A DNA stretch of 64,000 nt from Comamonas thiooxydans (GTDB taxonomy: Bacteria > Pseudomonadota > Gammaproteobacteria > Burkholderiales > Burkholderiaceae_C). The position numbers were made by a program, and so were the translations under genes. The notes under the pieces are model-generated. The model saw only the letters and a list, made by a program, of their open reading frames with translations. It made no database searches and was not told the DNA's origin. The stretch lies in NCBI RefSeq assembly GCF_000964545.1, contig NZ_BBVD01000010.1, forward strand, positions 1 through 64,000, given 5' to 3'. This document shows positions 54,045 to 61,287 of this stretch, piece after piece; within the stretch, counting starts at the first letter, position 1; every line of letters begins with the position of its first letter.

Positions 54045-55343
54045 ATGTTCGCGCTCATCGACGGCAACAACTTCTACGTCAGCTGCGAGCGAGCTTTCAG
54101 GCCTGCCCTTGAGGGCATCCCTGTCGTCGTCCTAAGCAATAACGACGGCTGCGCCATCTCACGCTCCGACGAGGCCAAAGCCTTGGGCGTGAAGATGGGA
54201 CAGCCGTTTTTTCAATTGCGCGACCTGGTCGAGCACAAGGGGCTTGTCTGCCTCTCACCAAACTTTGAGCTGTACGGCGACATGAGCGACCGCATGATGT
54301 CGCTGGCTGCCGGCCTGGGCCCCACCCAAGAGATCTACAGCATTGACGAGTCATTCATCGGGGATCTGGACGGCGTGCGGGATCTCACGCGCCGCGCCTT
54401 GGCCATTCGCGCACGCATTCTGAAATGGACGGGCATCCCCACTTGTGTGGGCCTAGCTCCCACCAAGACCCTGGCCAAGCTCTGCAACCATGTCGCCAAA
54501 GACTCGGAGCGCAAGCCCGGCAGCTATCCCGCCGAGCTGCAGCGGGTCTGCAACTGGGCCGAGCTGTCCGAACAGCAACGCACCGACATTCTCGGCCGCA
54601 CCGCCGCCGGCGAGGTCTGGGGCGTAGGCCGGCGCATCTCTGCCCAGCTGGCCGAGCAGGGCGTGCTGACTGCGCTTGACCTGGCAAGGCTGCCCGCCCA
54701 TGCCGCGCGCGATGGCTGGAGCGTGGTGCTCGAGCGCACCGTGCGCGAGCTGCAAGGCGTGAGCTGCATGAGCTTGGAGACGGCCCCTGCCGCCAAAAAG
54801 CAGATTGCATGCACCCGCAGCTTCGGCCACCCCATCACAACCCTGCCCCCATTGATTGAAGCCGTGAGCGAATTTGCAACCAGGGCTGCAGAAAAGCTGC
54901 GCGCTGGCGGTTTGCGCGCCGGTGCCCTGCATGTTTTCGCGCACACGTCGCCATTTAGGCCCGGCCGCAGGTTCTACGAAACGGCCGTAGTTCAACTTCA
55001 GCCGCCCTCATCCGATACCAAGGCGCTTGTGAATGCAGCCGTTCGCGGCTTGCGGTCGATCTACCAGCCTGGCTATCAGCTCTCCAAGGCCGGCGTGATG
55101 CTGCAGGATCTGTGCCCGGCAACCGTTCAACAGGGCGACCTGCTTTTCGAGGAACCTGGCCGCGACCAAAGCAAGCTGATGGAGGCCATGGACAAGGTCA
55201 ACAAGCGCTTCGGCAAGGGCACGGTGCATGTCGCAAGCACCGGCGTGCCCGAGCAGGATGAGAGCGGATGGCGCATGCGCCAAGAGCGCCGGACGCCACG
55301 CTATACAACTAAACTTCAAGAAATTCCTATCGCACGCGCATAG
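54045..55343 (+). CDS. umuC: UmuC-like translesion DNA polymerase V catalytic subunit
   Basis: 432 residues, full length. DGNNFYVSCE has the first catalytic Asp (Asp6) and IYSIDESFIGDL the second pair (Asp101, Glu102), the same numbering as E. coli UmuC. CVGLAPTKTLAKLCNHVAK and the GVWGVGRRISAQLAEQG-like thumb (here EVWGVGRRIS) follow, and the little-finger domain is complete. It copies past damaged bases at the price of mutations. It is the second gene of the SOS-controlled pair and lies at the prophage edge. Confidence 0.94.
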   Translation: MFALIDGNNFYVSCERAFRPALEGIPVVVLSNNDGCAISRSDEAKALGVKMGQPFFQLRDLVEHKGLVCLSPNFELYGDMSDRMMSLAAGLGPTQEIYSIDESFIGDLDGVRDLTRRALAIRARILKWTGIPTCVGLAPTKTLAKLCNHVAKDSERKPGSYPAELQRVCNWAELSEQQRTDILGRTAAGEVWGVGRRISAQLAEQGVLTALDLARLPAHAARDGWSVVLERTVRELQGVSCMSLETAPAAKKQIACTRSFGHPITTLPPLIEAVSEFATRAAEKLRAGGLRAGALHVFAHTSPFRPGRRFYETAVVQLQPPSSDTKALVNAAVRGLRSIYQPGYQLSKAGVMLQDLCPATVQQGDLLFEEPGRDQSKLMEAMDKVNKRFGKGTVHVASTGVPEQDESGWRMRQERRTPRYTTKLQEIPIARA

Positions 55344-55390
55344 TGACAAAGCTGTTCTGTAGGCATCTCGTTAAACACAAAAGGATCTTT

Positions 55391-56029
55391 ATGAAACAAC
55401 TTACCGCGTTAGAAGAAATTCTTCTCAGATTTGCAGGCGTAAAATCGATCACAGAGTCGACAATAAGAACGTTTAAACGACATATTCATAATGAAGAGTC
55501 GCGCTTTGTAATTGGCAACTATCTTTTGGTTAATGCGAGATCATTCATCGAAGTTTTTGATGCGTTCAAGAAGCTACCGCGAACAGCTGAAATCGATTTA
55601 GCAATTATTGCAAACGAACCATTTGCACAAAAAATACAGAGCTGGAACGGCCTACGCGATCTCAGAAACCAAGTTTTAGCTCATGGCTTTGATGACAGGA
55701 AAAACGATACCATTGCAAATATAGAGCGCTTTTACAGCTCCGACACTGTCCCTACAACGGACTGGGAAATAATAATAATGGGAGAGTGTGCTGCATTTGC
55801 ATGCGGCTGTATTATGACAAGTTTTGATGCTGAACTTAGATCAGCACAATCAAAGCTAAACGAATTTGAGCCGAAGACAAATGGGGCCAAGAGCAAAGAA
55901 GAATATATTTCTGAAATGCAGAGACTTGTTAAAGAGCACTTATCGATCGATAGAAGAAACGCAGAAAATTTGGAAACTGCCTTGAGAGTCCATGTTATTC
56001 AATGGGCTGAAAACTTGATGACCAAATAA
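55391..56029 (+). CDS. Low-GC protein with HEPN-like R-N-x4-H motif
   Basis: 212 residues from MKQLTALEEILL; the ATG has AAGGA five bases before it, whereas an in-frame start overlapping umuC has none. The GC content is far below the neighbours (about 40% by eye), which points to separate acquisition as a prophage cargo gene. Helical throughout. LRDLRNQVLAHGFDD near residues 88-102 carries R-N-x4-H, the active-site pattern of HEPN RNases such as abortive-infection and toxin proteins. A defence role is therefore possible, but no known Abi family is recognised with certainty. Confidence 0.65.
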   Translation: MKQLTALEEILLRFAGVKSITESTIRTFKRHIHNEESRFVIGNYLLVNARSFIEVFDAFKKLPRTAEIDLAIIANEPFAQKIQSWNGLRDLRNQVLAHGFDDRKNDTIANIERFYSSDTVPTTDWEIIIMGECAAFACGCIMTSFDAELRSAQSKLNEFEPKTNGAKSKEEYISEMQRLVKEHLSIDRRNAENLETALRVHVIQWAENLMTK

Positions 56030-56030
56030 A

Positions 56031-56068
56031 AAAACCTCCCCGATGCCTAAGCACCGGGGAGGTTTTCA
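56031..56068. terminator. Bidirectional terminator between cargo gene and lysis genes
   Basis: AAAACCTCCCCG pairs with CGGGGAGGTTTT around a twelve-base loop, between convergent units. Confidence 0.88.
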
Positions 56069-56071
56069 TAC

Positions 56072-56368
56072 TTAGATGCCTACTTTTAGCGGTCGCCTGC
56101 AGTTAGCCAGGGCCGCCCGCAACTCGGTTTCATAACCCTCGCGCCGCTCAAGTTCAGCACCGGCAGCCTGGACGTACAGGTCCACGTCCGCACCAGCAGG
56201 CAGGTGCTCCGTAGGCATATTGGGCCGCTCAGGCTCGGGCTCATCGCAAGGCACCGGCACAGGGACCTTGACCTGCTGAATCTCAACCCTCGCTGGCGGC
56301 GCAGCACCGCAACCAGCCAGGAGGACAGCGGCCGCCAGCGCAGCCGAGAGTAGGGGTAGACGGCGCAT
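56072..56368 (-). CDS. Rz1-like outer-membrane spanin lipoprotein
   Basis: 98 residues. A signal peptide with lipobox LLAGC is followed by a proline-rich stretch (KVPVPVPCDEPEPERP), as expected for an o-spanin. It begins at the stop of the i-spanin gene (TAATG). Together with the i-spanin it would fuse inner and outer membranes at lysis. Function is by position and form. Confidence 0.75.
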   Translation of the reverse strand: MRRLPLLSAALAAAVLLAGCGAAPPARVEIQQVKVPVPVPCDEPEPERPNMPTEHLPAGADVDLYVQAAGAELERREGYETELRAALANCRRPLKVGI

Positions 56369-56745
56369 TACTGACCTCCTGCAGACTTTCGGGACGCCAG
56401 CAGCTCAGCCACTCGGGCCTGTGCGCTTACGCATGCGTCACCAGGCACTGCGGCCGCCGTGCTCAGGATCTTGTCCGCGCGGGCCTTGTGTCCAGCTGCG
56501 ACCGCAGCCGCCTGTGCACGGGCCTGGTCGCGCTCGCTCTTGAGACCTTCACCGGCCAGCAGCAATGCATCGACCGCCTTTGTGCACACGTCTGCACTCT
56601 CGCGCGCCAAAGATTCCTTCTCGGCCGCATGCTCGGCATCGGATCTGGCCAAGGTTGCTGCATCACGCTTTTGCAGGTAGGCCCAACCTTGTGCTAGGTT
56701 GACCCCAAGGCTGACCAGCAGCGCCAATGTCAACTGCCGCATCAT
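56368..56745 (-). CDS. Rz-like inner-membrane spanin
   Basis: 125 residues. One N-terminal transmembrane helix (LTLALLVSLGVNLAQGWAYL) precedes a long Ala/Glu/Arg coiled-coil region with heptad character, then a Cys-containing tail. This is i-spanin architecture. It starts inside the endolysin-like gene's stop and ends at the o-spanin start. Confidence 0.75.
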   Translation of the reverse strand: MMRQLTLALLVSLGVNLAQGWAYLQKRDAATLARSDAEHAAEKESLARESADVCTKAVDALLLAGEGLKSERDQARAQAAAVAAGHKARADKILSTAAAVPGDACVSAQARVAELLASRKSAGGQ

Positions 56746-57293
56746 GCGAAGTCCCAACTGGCGGACGCTTCGGCCTGAGCATGGTTGCGTGCCCACTTGG
56801 CCCGCAGATCAGAGCGCTGCTGTGCGCTGCCGCGCGCCCAGGCCCCGGGGCGCCATGTACGCAGATAGAGTTGCCAAGCCCCCTCCTCATCCTCCACAGC
56901 GGGCAAGCGCTGTGGATCTGTAAACATCAGCAGGCGAGCCACCGCAGCGGCTAGTACATCGTCCGTCTCCAAGCGCTCCCAGATGGCGCGCGGCTCGAAT
57001 GCCACGCCTCGTGCGGCACAAACAATGCTCAGCCAATAGCGGCTGGCTTCGTGCAGATACACGCCCCACACGCCGCCGCGACTCGCCTGAGTACCCAGCT
57101 CAAACTGCCAGAAACCACGTGCTGGTCCCTTCACGCCAGGCCGCCCCTGCACGACCTGGTAGCGATGCTCAAGGCGGCTCTCCTGCAGGCCGGTGGCCAA
57201 CAGCATCACGTGCGCCTGCGGCGTGTGCATGGCTGCGGGTAGCAGCTCCATAGCGGGTTTGATGGCAGTAACGATGATCGATCCGATAGTCAT
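56742..57293 (-). CDS. Phage endolysin-like protein (lysozyme/transglycosylase fold)
   Basis: 183 residues. LLATGLQESRLEHRYQV and GPARGFWQFELG resemble the SLT/lysozyme core, with Glu in QES as the probable catalytic residue and the G-P-A-R-G-F-W-Q-F-E block seen in phage muralytic proteins. It lies between the holin-like and spanin genes, the usual endolysin place. No signal peptide is visible, so it depends on the holin. Confidence 0.65.
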   Translation of the reverse strand: MTIGSIIVTAIKPAMELLPAAMHTPQAHVMLLATGLQESRLEHRYQVVQGRPGVKGPARGFWQFELGTQASRGGVWGVYLHEASRYWLSIVCAARGVAFEPRAIWERLETDDVLAAAVARLLMFTDPQRLPAVEDEEGAWQLYLRTWRPGAWARGSAQQRSDLRAKWARNHAQAEASASWDFA

Positions 57294-57296
57294 AGG

Positions 57297-57590
57297 TCAA
57301 CCCTCCTTAAAACGGGTGCGAATGATGAGAAAGGTGAAGCCCGCGATAACGCAGACATCGGCAAGGGTTGGTGGCGTGGGTCGCAGCCATGGCGCCACCA
57401 GGGCGCCGGCACCGCCCAGGGCGAGCAGCGCCCAGGCGATGGCCTTGAGCCAGGCCACCAGGCGAGTGCGAGGAGCAAGCCCAGGCATGCATGGGGCCGT
57501 GCGCTCCAGCTTGTTAAGCGCCTCGGCCACAACGACCAGGCCGCAGAGCCAGTGCAGCACGCTGAGCAAAGTAATCACGGGATAGAACAT
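57297..57590 (-). CDS. Small phage membrane protein, holin-like
   Basis: 97 residues with three hydrophobic segments (VITLLSVLHWLCGLVVVAEA, LKAIAWALLALGGAGALVA and VCVIAGFTFLIIRTRF), a holin-like layout. It lies two codons from the next holin-like gene. Which of the two makes the lethal hole, and which is an antiholin or helper, is not known. Confidence 0.6.
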   Translation of the reverse strand: MFYPVITLLSVLHWLCGLVVVAEALNKLERTAPCMPGLAPRTRLVAWLKAIAWALLALGGAGALVAPWLRPTPPTLADVCVIAGFTFLIIRTRFKEG

Positions 57591-57592
57591 GG

Positions 57593-57991
57593 TCAGCCCC
57601 CTTCCGCTTGGCCCTGCTTGGGCAGGTACTTGCCAATGAACGACCGCAGAAAGCTCTGCGCGCCAGCCCCGACAATGCAAGCCATCGACAGCAGGACGGA
57701 CTCAGGCACGTTGGCCACAAGTAGCACCAGCGGCGTGAGGTAACCCGCCGTCAGGGAACTGGCTCCAGCCACGGCCATGCGGCGAAAAGCCAAGCGCACC
57801 ATGTCCCTCAAGGTGTCGTTGCTGCCTGGCACTGTGTTCAGCAAAATGATTGCGATCAGGCTGCCCAGAAAGCCGGCGAGCAGTACGTCAGCACGTAGCC
57901 CAAGCGGCACCCCAAAAGCCGTGAGCGCTTGTGTGGAGACGGCGGCGCCGATGATGGTCACTGCCGTCGCGGTCGATGAAGGTTCTGCCAT
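57593..57991 (-). CDS. Phage holin-like membrane protein
   Basis: 132 residues from MAEPSSTATAV. Hydrophobic segments ALTAFGVPLGLRADVLLAGF, SLIAIILLNTV and YLTPLVLLVANVPESVLLSMACIV give three or four helices. It is the first lysis gene after a terminator and is close to the second small membrane protein gene. Confidence 0.65.
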   Translation of the reverse strand: MAEPSSTATAVTIIGAAVSTQALTAFGVPLGLRADVLLAGFLGSLIAIILLNTVPGSNDTLRDMVRLAFRRMAVAGASSLTAGYLTPLVLLVANVPESVLLSMACIVGAGAQSFLRSFIGKYLPKQGQAEGG

Positions 57992-58012
57992 CTGTTGCCC
58001 TCCCTCGGGCAG

Positions 58013-58039
58013 AAAAAAAGCCCGCACAGGGCGGGCTTG
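58013..58039 (-). terminator. Terminator between tail and lysis genes
   Basis: AAGCCCGC pairs with GCGGGCTT around a short loop and on the minus strand a T-run follows. It may lower lysis-gene expression relative to tail genes. Confidence 0.75.
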
Positions 58040-58056
58040 GTGGGTTTGAATCGCTG

Positions 58057-58599
58057 TCAACGCGGCTGCATCGCGGCCACAATTTCTTCTTTGCGCTCTG
58101 GTGTCAGCAAGCCTTTGCTGACCAGCAATGACAGTCCTTGCTGTGTCTCGGGATCCGCATAGGTCAAATAAGCAGCGGCGAGCAGACGGTCGTACATCAG
58201 CTTGACCAATGCGTCAGTCATCGTGGCCTGCACGACCGCAAGTTGCTCTGCCCTTGTGAAGTGGTCTAGTTTGGCGTTGCCGACAAACACAGGGAATGCT
58301 GGGGGCGCAGGATCATCGCTACCAGCAAAGGTGCGCGTAGGGGTTGCGGGAGCCGATATCTCGAACTGCTGCAATTCGGCTACACGCTCGGACAAATTGA
58401 TATGCCATCCAGGAACGGGCGCCATCTCATGAACACTGCCATCTGGCGTTTCAACAGTGTTGCATGTCGGACATTGAACAGCACCAACTACATCAACAGC
58501 TGCAAGACCGATATAAGCGGGTAGTAAGCCATCCACGATCCAGGGCGCAAGGGCCAAGCGTGCAGCCGTCTCATCTGCGAACTTCAGATAGACCATCAT
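58057..58599 (-). CDS. Phage protein of unknown function
   Basis: 180 residues. It has a CPTCNTVETPDG stretch with a Cys pair, a PAPPAF linker, and a C-terminal helical part. I do not recognise the family; it overlaps the fibre-like gene by ATGA, so it may be a chaperone for the fibre or a tail accessory protein. The start has GGAGG upstream. Confidence 0.55.
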   Translation of the reverse strand: MMVYLKFADETAARLALAPWIVDGLLPAYIGLAAVDVVGAVQCPTCNTVETPDGSVHEMAPVPGWHINLSERVAELQQFEISAPATPTRTFAGSDDPAPPAFPVFVGNAKLDHFTRAEQLAVVQATMTDALVKLMYDRLLAAAYLTYADPETQQGLSLLVSKGLLTPERKEEIVAAMQPR

Positions 58600-59816
58600 G
58601 CTGTAAGCCTCCTCAGTTGGGCATCGGTCAATGCACGGTTATAGAGAACGACGCGGCGCAAATGTCCGTCAAACGGATCAAGCGGACTGGTTAATCGGTA
58701 AGACCCAAACGTCATCTCTGGCGTAGCCCCGAAAGCTGCACCGGAGCGCGCGCGCGAGACCACAGCACCACCACCCAGACATGCTGCCAGTCCACTGCGC
58801 GAGACCGACATGGCTACCGCAATCTCTTCCGCTGTAGATGGAGATGGGAATACCAAGTCCATGGTTGCGGCTTCTGACAAGCGGTGACTCAGGAAGATTG
58901 CCCCTGACTGCGACCGCATAACGCGCATGCGGTTGGTATCAGAGGAATAGAGCGATATGCCGAGGGTTTGTTGCCCAGAGGACGGCAAATTGCGCGATGG
59001 CCTGATCTCCTGCAACACGGTGAACTCTGCTCCAAGCTGTAGCGCCTGTGGAGTGAGCGATATAGCTTCGGCTGCACGGGTCGCAGCAGTAGTCGTCGTA
59101 GGAATGAAGGATGTCGGGTAAGAGCCATCCTCTACCTGCGGATATCCATAGTAGGTGTACCCGACAGAGACGCCCACCTCAGAGCCAGCATACACACGGA
59201 AGGCCGCAGCCCCGCCAGGAGACGTGAAAGTCATCCAAACCCGATAACCTACAGAAGTTGGTCGAGCTCCGATTGACAGAATTGGCACCAGAGTAGCGTT
59301 AGCGCCAATGCTCACTGTACCTGTGACAAAGTCTATTTGAACCCATGAAAAATCAGCGCCAAAAGTGACTCCGAACCGGGCTTTGTCACGATCTCCACGA
59401 GCACACTCCACTGACGCAGTAACCACACCAGCAGGGATATCCAGAGACTGTATCCAGCCAGAGGAAGAAACTAGACCGGAGGTAGCAACCCGCCAAGGCA
59501 AAGGAGCATCCGCCGGTGCAAGCGTGCATTCATGGCCTGAGCTCCCCGTCCAATTCGGTGAGCTGGACATATCTGTCGAACGGAGCAAGCGGTTGGTACG
59601 AGCAGCCTCGACACGCATACCAACGCATCGGCCGGTGGCAGGATCATGATCAATCCGCGGCACATTGTTGGCAACAGTACGCAAGCGACCATCTGAGCCA
59701 AAGCATGTTGCGGCACTGGCTCGCAGGCATTGGACCAAGGGATGCACACGGCCGCTATTGGCAAAGTCGATTAAAAGACTAGGGCGCAAATCAGGATAGT
59801 TCTCAACAATGCTCAT
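58596..59816 (-). CDS. Phage tail fibre/spike-like protein with lectin-like C-terminal part
   Basis: 406 residues. The N-terminus SIVENYPDLRPSLLIDFANSGRVHPLVQC matches the start of many phage head-spike or tail-fibre proteins (YPD-x-RPSL-x-DFAN). The second half (FTVLQEIRPSRNLPS to the FDGHLRRVVLYNRALTDAQLRRL end) has the shape of a concanavalin/LamG-like domain. It probably binds the cell surface. ATG at 59816 has GGAGG seven bases upstream and overlaps the previous stop. Confidence 0.65.
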   Translation of the reverse strand: MSIVENYPDLRPSLLIDFANSGRVHPLVQCLRASAATCFGSDGRLRTVANNVPRIDHDPATGRCVGMRVEAARTNRLLRSTDMSSSPNWTGSSGHECTLAPADAPLPWRVATSGLVSSSGWIQSLDIPAGVVTASVECARGDRDKARFGVTFGADFSWVQIDFVTGTVSIGANATLVPILSIGARPTSVGYRVWMTFTSPGGAAAFRVYAGSEVGVSVGYTYYGYPQVEDGSYPTSFIPTTTTAATRAAEAISLTPQALQLGAEFTVLQEIRPSRNLPSSGQQTLGISLYSSDTNRMRVMRSQSGAIFLSHRLSEAATMDLVFPSPSTAEEIAVAMSVSRSGLAACLGGGAVVSRARSGAAFGATPEMTFGSYRLTSPLDPFDGHLRRVVLYNRALTDAQLRRLTA

Positions 59817-60406
59817 GTCCAAGCCTCCGTACGGGTACGGACTACGCCGTCAAACCCGTGAAATTTGATCGTCGTGGTGCTGTCGCTGACCCACTCACGC
59901 CAGATGTCGCCTGGCTTACTATCAAGCGGGTGACGACGAACAACCGTCACGCCGACCACATCCATGAATGCCAATGCCCCCAACTGTTGACCTATTGGCA
60001 CCTGGTTGGGAGCTACACCTACAGGCATATTCATCACCTCGATCCAATTGGCTTTATCCGCGCTTGGATCTAAAGTGGACCTTCCCGCGACCATGCGCCG
60101 GTAGATCAAGCCCGTAACCGGACTCCATGCCAAGTTGCCTGCCCCATAGCTCGACGCAGGATCGAACCTCGCAGCCGCAGCTGCGGCAGCAGCCAGGTCA
60201 GAGGCATTCTTAGAGCTGGCTGCAGATGCAGCAGCTGCTTCACGAGAGCCCGCAGCCAAGGCCGCTGCCTGGTTGTTTTCCGCAGCCTGCTGGTTTGCAG
60301 CCTCCGAAAATAAAACCAGAGCCAACAGAAAGGCATCGGCTCTCGGGTCAAAGTTTGCAGGGTCCGTTGACTGCGGCGGTGGCGGTAGTTGTGGAATCAG
60401 CGTCAT
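59813..60406 (-). CDS. Phage tail-fibre-associated protein
   Basis: 197 residues. A Pro-rich start (IPQLPPPPQSTDPANFD) and an Ala-rich helical middle (ANQQAAENNQAAALAAGSRE, AASAASSKNASDLAAAAAAA) precede a C-terminal part with DKANWIEVMN and PGDIWREWVSD. This layout is common in N-terminal tail-fibre pieces that attach to the tail. It overlaps its neighbours by four bases on both sides. Confidence 0.55.
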   Translation of the reverse strand: MTLIPQLPPPPQSTDPANFDPRADAFLLALVLFSEAANQQAAENNQAAALAAGSREAAAASAASSKNASDLAAAAAAAARFDPASSYGAGNLAWSPVTGLIYRRMVAGRSTLDPSADKANWIEVMNMPVGVAPNQVPIGQQLGALAFMDVVGVTVVRRHPLDSKPGDIWREWVSDSTTTIKFHGFDGVVRTRTEAWT

Positions 60407-61287
60407 GTGAGACTTTCAATTTCAAGCGAACACAGGTTCGTCGTCGTATAGGCCACCTCCAGGGAAAAATCCCGGTAGAAGCCATAGATCGTCATGGGGC
60501 TGTAGCGCTCCACGTCAGGCACCCCAAGCCATACGCAGGGCGTTGCGCGCACCTTCTCCAGCTCGCGCTGCACCGCTGGATAGCGTTCACCAGGCTGCTC
60601 CAGGACCACCGACATGCGGCGGCTGAAGCGGCCCGGCTCAAAGCTCTGCACACCTTCTGCGCTGGTGGCCTTCTTGCTGTAGTCAACGATTGAAGTGTTG
60701 GCACCCAGCTTGGCGTTGCCCAGGTCAAACTGGTTGCCCACGACAATGGCGGCACAAGCGGCCGGCCCCTTGATGGTGATTTCCAGCCTGGAGCCAGTAG
60801 ATGGCACCAGGCCGGTAAACACCGCATCGGGGATCTGCTCGCTGGTGCGGTAGAAATACCCGTACCAACTGGCAGGCGGTCGGACCAGTTCCTTATCGAA
60901 GGTCGCCAGCACAGTGTTGGCGACGCTGCGCTGGGTAATCTGCAGGCGCGAGCCGACCAGACCGAACAGCGCAACCGCATTGATACGGCCGGGAACCACC
61001 ACCGTGGTAGTGAGATCTCCGGCCGTAGTGGTTGAGGTGCTGGGTTCCCCATCGAACATGGACCAACGGTTAGACGGCGCCGCCACCTTCCAGTACAGCG
61101 GCTCGGTCGGCGGGTACTTGTCCAGCGCAGGGGCCTGCACGCATTCGTAGGTCTTCCCATTGGCCGGCAAATACACCCGACTGTTCAACGCATAGCTGGT
61201 GTCGGCCGCATAGTCGGGGTCCGCAACCCCTGCACTACTGGCCGTCACCATGGCCGGCGTGAGCTTAGTTGGCCGAATCAGCAGCAT
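60403..61287 (-). CDS. Phage tail protein, probable tail-tip or baseplate component
   Basis: 294 residues. It begins MLLIRPTKLTPAMVTAS with GGAGG six bases upstream, within the end of the tape measure gene. ADTSYALNSRVYLPANGKTYECVQAPA looks like a small carbohydrate-binding-like module found in phage tail proteins. The rest is beta-rich. Function by position after the tape measure protein. Confidence 0.55.
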   Translation of the reverse strand: MLLIRPTKLTPAMVTASSAGVADPDYAADTSYALNSRVYLPANGKTYECVQAPALDKYPPTEPLYWKVAAPSNRWSMFDGEPSTSTTTAGDLTTTVVVPGRINAVALFGLVGSRLQITQRSVANTVLATFDKELVRPPASWYGYFYRTSEQIPDAVFTGLVPSTGSRLEITIKGPAACAAIVVGNQFDLGNAKLGANTSIVDYSKKATSAEGVQSFEPGRFSRRMSVVLEQPGERYPAVQRELEKVRATPCVWLGVPDVERYSPMTIYGFYRDFSLEVAYTTTNLCSLEIESLT

